A model generated the notes under the pieces. The model was not told the origin of the DNA. It saw only the letters and a list, made by a program, of their open reading frames with translations, and ran no database searches. A stretch of DNA of 64,000 nucleotides from an uncultured Oscillospiraceae bacterium. Its GTDB lineage: Bacteria; Bacillota; Clostridia; Oscillospirales; Acutalibacteraceae. A program made the position numbers and the translations under genes. This document shows positions 1 to 9,239 of the stretch, piece after piece (the stretch's first letter is position 1; every line of letters begins with the position of its first letter). The stretch is from positions 1 through 64,000 of the forward strand of contig CAOKRT010000002.1 in NCBI GenBank assembly GCA_948471205.1. Reading direction: 5' to 3'.

Positions 1-1070
1 AATCAAGCAACGGCAAATGGTGGTACAAGCATACAGACGGGACATATACAAAAAACAACTGGGAATACATAGACGGAAGCTGGTACTTTTTTGATGCAAA
101 CGGATGGATGTTAAGCGCCCAGTGGAAACAATGGGAAGGCAAATGGTATTACTTAAATCCAAGCGGTGTCATGCACACCGGCTGGCTTAAGGATAACAAT
201 AAATGGTATTATTTTTCATCCCGCGGTATTATGCAAACCGGTTGGATAACAATCAGCGGCAAAGAATATTTTCTTTGTGATGACGGACATATGCATGTAG
301 GCTGGTTAGAACGCTGGAACGGAACCTTTTATCTGAATTCCGACGGTTCCATGCAGGTTGGATGGAAGAAAATCAGCGGCAGTTGGTATTACTTTGAAAC
401 CAGCGGTAAAATGCAAAAAGGTTGGATATCTCTTAATAATAAAAAATATTATTTAAATGCAAACGGAGTTATGCAAATCGGTTGGAAAAAAATAAATAAT
501 ATCTGGTATCATTTTAAATCAGATGGTGCTATGAATACAACAGATTTACTCGAGGCTTCTCGTTATTATGTATTCAAATCTTCAGGTGAATTATATAAAA
601 CAGAAATCCTACTTCCCCGCCAGCAACAGCAAAAAGATAATTGGTGTTGGGCGGCCTGTTCTTCAATGGTTGGAATATATAACACAGAATCAAAAATTAC
701 ACAAACAGAAATTGTAAAATTTATAAAAAACGAAATTGTTGATGAAGGCGGTAATGCTTATGAAATCACTGATGCAATCAATTATGCTTCAGGATACACG
801 AAAAAATCAACCCCTGTTGTGGGACATATTAGTTATAAACAAGCCGTTGAAAAAATTGATGCAAACCATCCGTTTGTAGTTGCATTAGAATGGAATAGTG
901 GCGGTGCACATGCAATGGTTTGTTCAGGTTATGATAAAAATGAAAACAAGGTTCAAATTATTAATCCTTGGAAAGACATTAAAACACAATATTATAACTA
1001 TAAAGATATTTATTTGGGAGTCGATATTGAAGGTAGTTTCGGCAAATGTATATATATGATTACCTATTAG
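1..1070 (+). CDS. Cell-wall-binding repeat protein with papain-like cysteine protease domain (5' end outside window)
   Basis: The reading frame is already open at position 3, so the true start and signal peptide lie upstream; the first ATG in view (108) is internal. The visible part has about eight choline-binding/glucan-binding-type repeats of roughly 20 residues with recurring GW and WYYL/F motifs (to about nt 540), then a protease-like domain. Its WCWAAC motif holds the likely nucleophile Cys (codon 645-647), a GGAHAMV motif holds the His (909-911) and an INPW motif holds an Asn (963-965). This order fits the papain-like C39/C70 (AvrRpt2-like) superfamily. The repeats should attach it to the cell surface. 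The next gene starts 14 nt downstream and is probably co-transcribed. The substrate is unknown. A bacteriocin-processing role is less likely because there is no ABC transporter. The fold and family are fairly sure, the function is not. Confidence 0.8.
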   Translation, partial: SSNGKWWYKHTDGTYTKNNWEYIDGSWYFFDANGWMLSAQWKQWEGKWYYLNPSGVMHTGWLKDNNKWYYFSSRGIMQTGWITISGKEYFLCDDGHMHVGWLERWNGTFYLNSDGSMQVGWKKISGSWYYFETSGKMQKGWISLNNKKYYLNANGVMQIGWKKINNIWYHFKSDGAMNTTDLLEASRYYVFKSSGELYKTEILLPRQQQQKDNWCWAACSSMVGIYNTESKITQTEIVKFIKNEIVDEGGNAYEITDAINYASGYTKKSTPVVGHISYKQAVEKIDANHPFVVALEWNSGGAHAMVCSGYDKNENKVQIINPWKDIKTQYYNYKDIYLGVDIEGSFGKCIYMITY

Positions 1071-1084
1071 GAGGGGTCTTTATA

Positions 1085-1990
1085 ATGAAAAAAATACTAT
1101 GCGCATTTACAACACTTTTTCTGGCAATTGCAATTTGCATTCCCGCTTTTGCCGAAACAGATAACAATAATATTTTTGATAATACTGATTTTTTCAGACA
1201 ATATGAAAATGAAATTTTAGAAGAAGTTAACTACTACTTTATCAATGAGTTTAATGAAGAGATTTCAGCAAACGATTTGGATTACAGCAATATATTAAAA
1301 TTCTATTATCCTTTTGAACTTTTACAGGAAAACAATCTTAATATTAATACACTTAACAATATTATTGAAAAGTCAGATTATTTTTACAAACTTTTCGCTG
1401 AAAAAAATGAGCATTATATTGAAATTGGTTATCAAAAATATGCAAAAGTAACAGAAGAATTAAGAAATACTCTTGACGATGAAATGTTAAAAGAGTTAGA
1501 AGCAGTTACAGGTCAATGGCATTCTTCCAGTGTTTCTTTAAGTGAAGGTAAATCACAATATTTGATTTACAAAGATGATATTTTAAATTTAATGAAAAGC
1601 AATAATTTAAAGTGTTCAAAAGTTCATTTTATCAGCAGTCTGAGCGGAAATATTCAAATTGCATCTGTATTAGTTACAGAAGATTCCGAAATTTTCTTTA
1701 AAATTTTGAAGGGAACTGTCAACGGTGAAACAATTGATCATAATAATCCGGATAACAAACTTTATACCTTTGAGGAAATAAAAGAATTTGCTGCTCAATA
1801 TGTTGCTCCTGAAGTTGATAATCCGCTGTCCGCAGAAGTTATAGGTATGCCGACTTCAGGTACAAATTCAAACAACAGCAACACAATCATTATTGCCGCT
1901 GCTTCGGCAGGTGCAGTTATCGTTATTGCCGCCATAACTGCGGCTGTGTTCATTTACAAAAAGAAACATAAAAGAAACGAAACAGTCTGA
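1085..1990 (+). CDS. Secreted, C-terminally membrane-anchored partner protein (unknown family)
   Basis: 301 aa. The start was chosen at the ATG after AGGAGGGG (nt 1069-1076), because it opens directly into a signal peptide (MKKILCAFTT..., cleavage probably after AFA, residue 23). A mostly acidic, helix-rich extracellular domain follows, then a low-complexity Ser/Asn linker, one transmembrane segment (about residues 266-289) and a short basic tail (KKKHK). This topology places the domain outside and tethers it to the membrane. I do not recognise the family. A diverged homologue follows the second protease copy at 3528-4418, so the two genes travel as a pair. That suggests a substrate, inhibitor, chaperone or protective partner of the wall-bound protease, which is inference from context only. 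Confidence 0.75.
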   Translation: MKKILCAFTTLFLAIAICIPAFAETDNNNIFDNTDFFRQYENEILEEVNYYFINEFNEEISANDLDYSNILKFYYPFELLQENNLNINTLNNIIEKSDYFYKLFAEKNEHYIEIGYQKYAKVTEELRNTLDDEMLKELEAVTGQWHSSSVSLSEGKSQYLIYKDDILNLMKSNNLKCSKVHFISSLSGNIQIASVLVTEDSEIFFKILKGTVNGETIDHNNPDNKLYTFEEIKEFAAQYVAPEVDNPLSAEVIGMPTSGTNSNNSNTIIIAAASAGAVIVIAAITAAVFIYKKKHKRNETV

Positions 1991-2121
1991 AAAAGCTGTG
2001 TTATAAGCACATAACTTTTTCCGAAAATCATAGATTCATTTATTCTATTAACAGGATGTGATTCCGATGTACTGTGCAGAGTGTTGCGGCAAATGAATAC
2101 TATACAGTAAAGGAGACTTCT

Positions 2122-3514
2122 ATGAAAGGAAAAGCAAAACAAGTTATCTGTACATTTTTATTAACTGCCATACTTTCTGCAGGTATATTGACTGTTCCGG
2201 CAAATACCGCCTATGCTGAAGAAACATCCGGCCAATCCGCTGTTCTTTACAGCGTCTCAGCGGTCACCGTAAAAGGAACGTGGATAAAATCAAGCAACGG
2301 CAAATGGTGGTACAAGCATACAGACGGGACATATACAAAAAATGACTGGGAATACAGAGCCAACCAAGAATCGAACCCAATAGCCTAAAACAATCCGTTT
2401 TCCGCACCTAACGCCATTTTTTGCCTTGCTATACGGCAGTATACCGGCGTCAAAGAAATGACGCTATGCACAAAAAACGGATTGTTTTAGGTGCAATGCA
2501 GTTTAAATCATTTAAATTTTTGATTAGACAAGGCATAATTTTCATTGCATACTTCCGTATTCGATGAAAATTTAACGAAGTATCAGCAAAAATTTGTTGA
2601 TTTAAACCTTATTTTGTTCGACTCTTGGTTGGCTAAACGGAAGCTGGTACTTTTTTGATGCAAACGGATGGATGTTAAGCGCCCAGTGGAAACAATGGGA
2701 AGGCAAATGGTATTACTTAAATCCAAGCGGCGTAATGCACACCGGCTGGCTTAAGGATAATGGAAAATGGTATTATTTTTCATCCAGAGGCATTATGCAA
2801 ACCGGTTGGATAACAATCAACGGCAAAGAATATTTTCTTTGTGATGACGGGCATATGCATATAGGCTGGTTAGAACGCTGGAACGGAACTTTTTATCTGA
2901 ATTCCGACGGTTCCATGCAGGTTGGATGGAAGAAAATCAGCGGCAGTTGGTATTACTTTGAAACCAGCGGTAAAATGAGAAAAAGTTCATTGTCCGAAAA
3001 CCAACGCAATTATTATTTTGACGGTTCGGGAAAACTTTATAAGACAGAAATACTAATAGAAAGAGTACAACAAAGGTATAGTCTATGGTGCTGGGCTGCC
3101 TGTTCAAAAATGGTTGGAACATATTATACAAATTCTTCAATAACACAAACAGATATTGTAAAAAAAATATTTGGTTCTGAACTTAATCAAACCGGCACAA
3201 CAAATGATGTTGTAACCGCTATTAAATATGCTTCAAACTATACAAAAAATCCAAATTCTGTATTGGGTTATTTAAGCTATTCGCAGGTAGTTGACAAACT
3301 GGATGCAAATCATCCGCTTGTAATCGGAATGTTATACAAGGGCGGGTCCGGTCATATGGTGGTTTGTTCAGGTTATGATAAAAGCACTAAAAAAGTACGA
3401 ATAATTGATCCATGGAAAAATTGTGAAACAAGGTATTATAGTTATCAGGAAATCTGCATTGGCGTAGAATTGCAGTCTGGTGCAGGTCGATGCATCGAAA
3501 TGGTTATTTTTTAA
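2122..3514 (+). pseudogene. Second copy of the wall-binding/cysteine protease gene, interrupted by a MITE
   Basis: The gene starts at ATG 2122 behind AAAGGAG with a clear signal peptide ending ...NTAYA. From 2288 it is almost identical to the first gene of the window. At about 2357 the match stops, a 275-bp inverted-repeat element intervenes, and the match resumes at about 2636. The element brings an in-frame stop (2386-2388), leaving an 88-aa secreted stub. The downstream part stays open from about 2606 to 3514, with an internal ATG at 2672, but has no signal peptide or good ribosome site. The protease core is intact: Cys codon 3089-3091 in WCWAAC, His 3353-3355 in GSGHMVV, Asp 3407-3409 in IIDPW. 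Compared with copy 1 it lacks two repeats (about 40 residues). It is probably inactive unless the element is removed or the 3' part is translated separately. Confidence 0.85.
2357..2635. mobile_element. MITE-like element with 18-bp terminal inverted repeats, inside the protease gene
   Basis: The ends GCCAACCAAGAATCGAAC (2359-2376) and its complement (2616-2633) match at 17 of 18 positions. Comparison with the intact copy at nt 60-80 shows the insertion point lies in GAATACATAGACGG. The right flank reads TA and the left flank GA, consistent with a TA target duplication with one point change, as made by IS630/Tc1-mariner transposases. The interior codes for nothing, but holds a perfect 18-bp inverted repeat (2384-2401 with 2474-2491), a GCGTCA/TGACGC hairpin (2448-2465) and a 9-bp AATTTTCAT/ATGAAAATT repeat near 2538-2573. 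The whole element could therefore fold strongly as RNA. No transposase gene is present in the window. Empty-site comparison makes the call strong; the family assignment is inference. Confidence 0.85.
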
Positions 3515-3527
3515 GGAGGGATATACA

Positions 3528-4418
3528 ATGAAAAAAACAATATGTATATTTATGTCATTTTTATTAGTATTATGTATCAGCATTTCTGCCTTTGCGCAAA
3601 CAGACTATTCTAAATTGTATGAAGATGCAATTGATTTAAAACCGGTAGAAAATGAAATTTTAGAGGACCTTAGCAATTCGATATTTTATGAAGAAAATAA
3701 ACATTTAACGTTTGATAATCTTGACAATGACGGAATACTGAAAATATACGATGGTTCCGAATGGCTGAAGAGGAATAGACTGAATCTTGAGGAATTAAAT
3801 CACTTAATGCAGAATTCAGATTGGTTCTACAGATTATATTTTTATTTTGAAAACTTATTCATTGAATCTACTGTTACAAAAGGTCGGGAGATAACTGACG
3901 AAGTAAGAAAAAAGATGGCTAAAGAAGATTTAGAAGTACTGGAAAGCCTTGTTGGAAAATGGCATGTGCAAAGCTATGGCTATGATGCTCCTAAAAATGA
4001 GAATTATAAACAAAATTTGGAAAACATTTTAAAAAACAGCAATAATAATTATTCAAAAGTGTATTTTACAGCATATTTAAGCGGAAATATTCATTTTGCT
4101 GCAATATTGGTTGATGAAAATTCTGAAATAAAATTCAAGATTTTTGAAGGCGTTGTTAATGGAGAAATGATAACCTGCGACAATTCTGATGATACACTTT
4201 ATACTTTTGAAGAAATTAAAGAAATTGCTGCACAATTTGTTCCATCTGAACCCGGTTATTATAGCGGTGCAGATGTTAGTATAAATCATCCATCAAACAA
4301 CACAATCATCATTGGCTGTGCATCGGCAGGGGCAGTCATTATACTTGCAGCAGCAGTCTTTGTATTTATTTACAAAAAGAAACATAAAAAGGCTGCAAAC
4401 AATCAGCAAAATGCGTAA
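3528..4418 (+). CDS. Second membrane-anchored partner protein, diverged homologue of the gene at 1085
   Basis: 296 aa. The start is ATG 3528 behind AAGGAGGG (3513-3520). It has the same architecture as its homologue: a signal peptide (MKKTICIFMSFLL... cleaved near SAFA), an extracellular domain, a short linker, a C-terminal membrane segment (about residues 259-281) and a basic KKKHKK tail. Conserved landmarks shared by the two copies include NEILE near the N terminus, a V-G/T-G-K/Q-WH motif in the middle, LSGNI, NGE and TLYTFEEIKE near the end. Elsewhere they differ strongly. It sits 13 nt after the disrupted protease gene and keeps its own ribosome site, so it may still be made if transcription crosses the inserted element. 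Function unknown. Confidence 0.75.
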   Translation: MKKTICIFMSFLLVLCISISAFAQTDYSKLYEDAIDLKPVENEILEDLSNSIFYEENKHLTFDNLDNDGILKIYDGSEWLKRNRLNLEELNHLMQNSDWFYRLYFYFENLFIESTVTKGREITDEVRKKMAKEDLEVLESLVGKWHVQSYGYDAPKNENYKQNLENILKNSNNNYSKVYFTAYLSGNIHFAAILVDENSEIKFKIFEGVVNGEMITCDNSDDTLYTFEEIKEIAAQFVPSEPGYYSGADVSINHPSNNTIIIGCASAGAVIILAAAVFVFIYKKKHKKAANNQQNA

Positions 4419-4494
4419 AACATTTCGCAATATACAAAAATAAATACAAACCGTCTTTAACTACTTGCCAAGTTACGCCGTAAGTGTTAAAATA

Positions 4495-4533
4495 ATAGGC
4501 TGAAACAGATTGTATATTTCTGTTTCAGCCTAT
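4495..4533. terminator. Perfect 15-bp hairpin between the surface cassette and typA
   Basis: Arms 4495-4509 and 4519-4533 are perfectly complementary with a 9-nt loop. The downstream side has AAACATTTT rather than a clean T run, so it may be a terminator for the gene ending at 4418 or a leader hairpin for typA, whose start codon is only 24 nt away. Confidence 0.5.
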
Positions 4534-4556
4534 AAACATTTTGAAGGTGATGAAAT

Positions 4557-6383
4557 TTGAGCGAAAGAAAAAACATTAAAAATATAGCAATAATTGCCCA
4601 TGTTGACCATGGAAAAACCACACTTGTGGACGAGCTGCTGCGCCAGAGCGGAACGTTCCGCGAAAACGAAGCCGTGAATGAACGCGTTATGGACAGCAAT
4701 GACCTGGAAAAGGAAAGAGGCATTACCATTCTTTCCAAAAATACGGCAATTCATTATAAAGATACAAAAATCAATATTGTTGACACGCCCGGTCATGCTG
4801 ATTTCGGCGGCGAGGTTGAGCGTATTTTAACCATGGTAGACGGCGTGCTTCTGCTTGTAGACGCATTTGAGGGCTGTATGCCGCAGACAAGATTTGTGCT
4901 GAAGAAAGCGCTTGGCTTACATAAAACCCCGCTTGTTGTTGTAAATAAAATAGACCGTGACGGCGCAAGACCGGATGAGGTGATAGACGAAGTGCTTGAC
5001 CTGTTCATTGAACTTGGCGCTGATGATGACCAAATTGATTTTCCTGTGATTTATGCTTCGGCAAGAGATGGCTTTGCAAGCACCGATTCTTCTGTACGAG
5101 ACGGCGATATGCGCCCCCTGCTTGATGCCATTCTTGAATATATTCCCTCACCCGAGGGCGACCCGGACGGTCCTTCACAAATTCTTTTTTCTTCGCTTGA
5201 ATACGACGAATACATTGGCAGAATAGGCGTTGGCAGAGTGGAAAGAGGCACTGTTAAGGCAAATGCGCCTTATGTGCTTTGCAAACAGGATGAAAGACGT
5301 GAAAATATAAAAATCACAAAGCTTTATCAGTTTGAAGGTTTGAAAAGAATTCCCTGCACAGAAGCCACAGTGGGCGACTTAATCTGCGTTGCCGGAATTC
5401 CGGATTTGAACATCGGCGAAACAGCCTGTGACCCCGATTGCGTTGAGCCGCTTCCGTTCGTTAAAATAGATGAACCTACTATCAGCATGAATTTTATTGT
5501 AAACGATTCTCCTTTTGCCGGCAGAGAAGGCAAATTTGTTACAAGCCGAAATATCCGTGAGCGCCTTTTTAAAGAGGTTGAAACCAATGTTTCCATGCGT
5601 GTTGAGGAAACAGATTCTATGGATACCTTTAAGGTAAGTGGCAGAGGGGAACTGCACCTTTCCATACTGATAGAAACCATGCGCCGCGAAAATTACGAAT
5701 TTCAGGTATCTCGTCCGCAGGTTATTATGAAAAAGGATGAAAAAACAGGTCAGACACTTGAACCTGTTGAGCTTGCAATTATTGAAGTGCCGGAAGAATA
5801 TGTTGGTTCTGTTGTTGAAAAGCTTTGCTCGCGCAAAGGCGAAATCGCTGTTATGGACACCCGCACAACGGGTATGACACATCTTGAAATCAAAATACCT
5901 TCAAGAGGGCTTATCGGTTACAGAAGCGAATTTTTAACAGATACAAACGGCAACGGCATTATGAACCAGCTTTTCAGCGGCTTTGAACCGTATGCCGGCG
6001 ATATAGCCACCCGAACAAGAGGTTCTATTGTAGTTCACGAAACAGGCACAACAACCGGCTACGGTCTTTGGAACACACAGGACAGAGGTAGGCTTTTTGT
6101 TGGTCCGGGTGTGGATGTTTATGAGGGCATGATTGTTGGCGAATGTGCAAAAAATGAAGATATTATCTGCAATGTATGCAAGAAAAAACACGTTACAAAC
6201 ACACGTGCAAGCGGTTCAGACGAAGCGCTGAAGCTTGTTCCGCCAACTACCCTGTCTTTGGAACAGAGCATGGAATTTTTGGCAGATGATGAATTGCTTG
6301 AGGTTACACCGAAATCAATAAGACTTCGCAAAACCATACTGGATAAACAGCTTCGCTTAAAGGCTGAAAGCAGAAAAAAATAA
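4557..6383 (+). CDS. typA: Ribosome-associated GTPase TypA/BipA
   Basis: 608 aa, normal family length. A TTG start is chosen because GAAGGTGA lies six bases upstream and the protein then begins [20 protein letters not shown], as in other TypA proteins. The translational GTPase G1 motif AHVDHGKTT (about residues 14-22), DTPGHADF (G3) and NKID (G4) are intact. EF-G-like domains II, III and V and the BipA-specific C-terminal domain follow. TypA binds the 70S ribosome and helps assembly and adaptation to stress or cold. It is followed 23 nt later by hemW and the two are probably co-transcribed. Confidence 0.97.
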   Translation: MSERKNIKNIAIIAHVDHGKTTLVDELLRQSGTFRENEAVNERVMDSNDLEKERGITILSKNTAIHYKDTKINIVDTPGHADFGGEVERILTMVDGVLLLVDAFEGCMPQTRFVLKKALGLHKTPLVVVNKIDRDGARPDEVIDEVLDLFIELGADDDQIDFPVIYASARDGFASTDSSVRDGDMRPLLDAILEYIPSPEGDPDGPSQILFSSLEYDEYIGRIGVGRVERGTVKANAPYVLCKQDERRENIKITKLYQFEGLKRIPCTEATVGDLICVAGIPDLNIGETACDPDCVEPLPFVKIDEPTISMNFIVNDSPFAGREGKFVTSRNIRERLFKEVETNVSMRVEETDSMDTFKVSGRGELHLSILIETMRRENYEFQVSRPQVIMKKDEKTGQTLEPVELAIIEVPEEYVGSVVEKLCSRKGEIAVMDTRTTGMTHLEIKIPSRGLIGYRSEFLTDTNGNGIMNQLFSGFEPYAGDIATRTRGSIVVHETGTTTGYGLWNTQDRGRLFVGPGVDVYEGMIVGECAKNEDIICNVCKKKHVTNTRASGSDEALKLVPPTTLSLEQSMEFLADDELLEVTPKSIRLRKTILDKQLRLKAESRKK

Positions 6384-6406
6384 TTGAATTTTAAGGATGT
6401 GAGGAT

Positions 6407-7444
6407 ATGAATGAAAAGGCAGGTTTATATCTTCACATCCCTTTTTGTACAAACAAATGCCCGTATTGTGATTTTTATTCGGTTAAATATGAAAAAGAAT
6501 CGGCAGAAAATTATGCAAATCAGCTTATTGCCGAATTTGAAAAATACAAGGCTTCTGCATTTGATACCGTTTACTTCGGCGGCGGCACGCCAAGTATTTT
6601 GGAACCTGAAATAATAGGCAATATTCTAAACGCCGCAAGGCAATGTTTTGATATAGACAGCCAGTCTGAAATTACAATTGAATGCAACCCGGGTAAAAAT
6701 CTTGAGCGAGATTTTGAAAAATATGCCGCTTACGGAATAAACAGAATTTCTCTTGGCATGCAAAGTGCTGTTAAAAAAGAACGGCTTGCACTTGGCAGAA
6801 AAGCAGGAAAACAGGATATTGCACATGCTATTTTATCTGCCAGAAAAGCAGGCATAACAAATATCAGCCTTGATGTAATGCTTGGCACCCCAAAACAGAC
6901 TGCAAAAGGGCTGCAAGAAACCTTTGATTTTATCGAGAAAATGAATGTATCCCATATTTCCGCATATATGCTGAAAATTGAGGAAAACACGCCCTTTTAC
7001 AATTTACAAAACAAACTTGAACTGCCGGATGACGACACAGTTTCCGATATGTACCTTATGACTGTTGAACACCTTTCGCAAATGGGCTTTAATCAATATG
7101 AAACAAGCAATTTTTCAAAGCCGGGCTTTGAAAGCCGCCATAACATGAAATACTGGCAGCTAATTCCCTATCTTGGCATAGGAAAATCCGCCCATAGCTT
7201 TTGGAATGGCAGAAGATTTTACTATGATAAGGATTTTAACCTTGTAAACGACGGTGTCGGCGGAAGTATGGAAGAACAGATCATGCTTGGTTTAAGACTG
7301 AAAAACGGCATAAAAAAATCCCTGATTAAAAGGGATTTAACACCTTATATTCAAGCCGGATTTATGGAAGAAAACAGAGAAAACATTTCCTTTACCCCAA
7401 AAGGGTATTTAGTTTCAAATACAATTATTTCTGAATTAATCTGA
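6407..7444 (+). CDS. hemW: HemW-like radical SAM protein (heme chaperone / coproporphyrinogen oxidase-like)
   Basis: 345 aa, slightly shorter than typical HemW (about 375). The radical SAM cluster motif CTNKCPYC (Cys14, Cys18, Cys21) sits near the N terminus, followed by the SAM-binding YFGGGTPS. The CPYCDF context, without the extra cysteine of true HemN oxidases, favours the HemW group, which is thought to bind and deliver heme. ATG 6407 follows AAGGATGTGAGG. It lies between typA and dCMP deaminase in one apparent operon. Older annotations call such proteins oxygen-independent coproporphyrinogen III oxidase; activity cannot be read from sequence. Confidence 0.9.
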   Translation: MNEKAGLYLHIPFCTNKCPYCDFYSVKYEKESAENYANQLIAEFEKYKASAFDTVYFGGGTPSILEPEIIGNILNAARQCFDIDSQSEITIECNPGKNLERDFEKYAAYGINRISLGMQSAVKKERLALGRKAGKQDIAHAILSARKAGITNISLDVMLGTPKQTAKGLQETFDFIEKMNVSHISAYMLKIEENTPFYNLQNKLELPDDDTVSDMYLMTVEHLSQMGFNQYETSNFSKPGFESRHNMKYWQLIPYLGIGKSAHSFWNGRRFYYDKDFNLVNDGVGGSMEEQIMLGLRLKNGIKKSLIKRDLTPYIQAGFMEENRENISFTPKGYLVSNTIISELI

Positions 7445-7458
7445 AAGGATATTTATGT

Positions 7459-7956
7459 ATGGTTATACCTGATAAAAACAAAAGAATTTCAAAAACAGAT
7501 ACATATCTTAATTGTGCTGAAAGCTTTGCTTACAGAAGCACCTGCCTGAAAAGAAAATACGGTGCGGTAATTGTAAAGGATGATGCCGTTATTTCCACAG
7601 GATATAACGGTTCGCCAAGAGGCTTTGAAAATTGCAGTGAGCTTGAAAAATGCCCAAGAATTCAGCAAAATCTTCATCAGGGCGAAGGATATGGAATGTG
7701 CCGTGCAATACATGCAGAAGCAAACGCGCTGTTAAACTGCTCCCGAGAGCAGACCATCGGCGCAGATCTGTATCTTGCAGGAATTAATCCTGAGAACAAT
7801 TCTGTACATCAAGCAAAACCATGTCCTCTCTGTGCAAGACTGATTATTCAGGCAGGCATTAAAAATGTGATATTAAGAACAGGAAATGGTCCGGATAATT
7901 ATGAAATCATGCCTGCTGCACAGCTTGAATGGTATTTGAACAACAGCCGTATTTAA
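7459..7956 (+). CDS. dCMP deaminase (ComEB-type cytidine deaminase family)
   Basis: 165 aa. The zinc-dependent deaminase signature is complete: HAEAN near residue 88 (zinc His and catalytic Glu) and PCPLC near residue 120 (two zinc Cys). An early GYNGSPRGF motif and a Cys-rich stretch (NCSELEKCP) are typical of the dCMP deaminase/ComEB branch. It converts dCMP to dUMP, the precursor for thymidylate synthesis, in the cytosol. It starts 14 nt after hemW and ends the typA-hemW operon; a strong bidirectional terminator follows. Confidence 0.92.
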   Translation: MVIPDKNKRISKTDTYLNCAESFAYRSTCLKRKYGAVIVKDDAVISTGYNGSPRGFENCSELEKCPRIQQNLHQGEGYGMCRAIHAEANALLNCSREQTIGADLYLAGINPENNSVHQAKPCPLCARLIIQAGIKNVILRTGNGPDNYEIMPAAQLEWYLNNSRI

Positions 7957-7983
7957 TTAGAAACCAAATAAATTCAATTGATA

Positions 7984-8018
7984 AAAACAGCCTTTTCCAA
8001 AATAGAAAAGGCTGTTTT
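7984..8018. terminator. Bidirectional terminator between dCMP deaminase and malic enzyme
   Basis: A 14-bp perfect stem (AAAACAGCCTTTTC with its complement) and 7-nt loop, flanked by A and T runs, lie between two converging genes. Confidence 0.9.
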
Positions 8019-8025
8019 ATATTTT

Positions 8026-9198
8026 TTATATTCTGGCAACACCGTCTTTTTTTGCAGCCTCTGCAACTGCTGCAGCCACTGTATCCTTAATCCGTTCATC
8101 AAAAGCATAAGGAAGAATATAATCCTCATTCAGCTCTTTTTCATCAACAAGCGAAGCAATGGCATATGCTGCCGCTATTTTCATATTTTCTGTTATTTGA
8201 CTTGCTCGGACATCAAGTGCGCCGCGGAAAATTCCCGGAAACGCAACAACATTATTAATCTGATTCGGAAAATCAGAACGGCCTGTGCCAACAATTTTTG
8301 CCCCTGCCGCCTTTGCTTCATCCGGCATAATTTCAGGGGTTGGATTTGCCATTGCAAGCACAACAGGATTTTCATTCATAGTTTTAATCATATCCTGTGT
8401 AAGCACGCCCGGTGCTGAAACACCGATGAAAATATCCGTTCCCGCAACTGCGTCATTAAGACTGCCCTTTGTCATTCCTCTGTTGGTTACCTTTGCTATA
8501 TCTGATTTTGAAGCATTCAGTCCTTCTCTGCCCTCATAGATAGCACCTGTACGGTCACATAAAATAACATCTTTCAGTCCAAGTGTCATAAGAAGCTTTG
8601 CAATTGCGATGCCCGCTGCACCGGAACCGTTTATAACAGCCCTACATTCACCAAGTGCTTTTCCTGTAAGCTTTGTTGCATTAATAAGCGCTGCCGAAAC
8701 AACAACTGCCGTGCCATGCTGGTCATCATGAAAAATCGGAATATCACACATTTTTTTCAACTTTTCTTCAATTTCAAAACAGCGCGGTGCGGCAATATCT
8801 TCAAGATTAATACCGCCGAAAGAACCGCTGATGTTATAAACTGTCTGCACAAATTCATCAACATCCTTTGTGCGCACACAAAGCGGAAAAGCATCCACAT
8901 CGCCGAATTCTTTAAACAGCACGCATTTTCCCTCCATAACAGGCATACCCGCTTCAGGGCCGATGTCACCAAGACCAAGCACTGCCGTTCCGTCAGTAAC
9001 AACGGCTACCATATTCCAGCGGCGTGTAAGTTCCCAGCTTTTTGTATAATCCTGCTGAATTGCAAGGCATGGCTCCGCAACACCCGGTGTATATGCAAGC
9101 GAAAGGGCTTCCCTGTCATCCACCTTTGCCCTTGCAGTTACTTCTACCTTGCCTTTCCATTCGGAATGAAGTTTTAATGATTCTTTTCTGTAATCCAT
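8026..9198 (-). CDS. NAD(P)-dependent malic enzyme (short bacterial type)
   Basis: 390 aa, the usual size of single-domain bacterial malic enzymes without the phosphotransacetylase tail. It shows the N-terminal SLAYTPGVAEPC motif with the catalytic Tyr, VVTDGTAVLGLGDIGP, the metal-binding FHDDQHGTA stretch and the dinucleotide-binding GSGAAGIA, followed by CDRTGAIYEGR. It oxidatively decarboxylates malate to pyruvate, giving NAD(P)H. AGAGGACAG precedes the ATG. It starts 41 nt downstream of glpK on the same strand and is probably co-transcribed, linking glycerol entry and pyruvate metabolism. Cofactor preference cannot be fixed from sequence. Confidence 0.95.
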   Translation of the reverse strand: MDYRKESLKLHSEWKGKVEVTARAKVDDREALSLAYTPGVAEPCLAIQQDYTKSWELTRRWNMVAVVTDGTAVLGLGDIGPEAGMPVMEGKCVLFKEFGDVDAFPLCVRTKDVDEFVQTVYNISGSFGGINLEDIAAPRCFEIEEKLKKMCDIPIFHDDQHGTAVVVSAALINATKLTGKALGECRAVINGSGAAGIAIAKLLMTLGLKDVILCDRTGAIYEGREGLNASKSDIAKVTNRGMTKGSLNDAVAGTDIFIGVSAPGVLTQDMIKTMNENPVVLAMANPTPEIMPDEAKAAGAKIVGTGRSDFPNQINNVVAFPGIFRGALDVRASQITENMKIAAAYAIASLVDEKELNEDYILPYAFDERIKDTVAAAVAEAAKKDGVARI

Positions 9199-9239
9199 AA
9201 TCCTGTCCTCTTTAAATCTGCATTATTTTAAACGGAAAA

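Noticed and set aside
1..540. Tandem wall-binding repeats as a DNA repeat or CRISPR array
   Set aside because: The repeats are protein-level GW/YY motifs of about 60 nt with variable DNA, in one reading frame, without constant spacers.
2359..2376. GAATCGAAC in the element ends as a tRNA T-arm or attachment site
   Set aside because: No other tRNA parts lie nearby and the sequence is explained as a terminal inverted repeat.
7978..9177. Several long rightward open frames (e.g. 7978-8418, 8716-9177)
   Set aside because: They are antisense to malic enzyme, have Cys/His/Phe-rich composition typical of frame shadows and lack ribosome sites.
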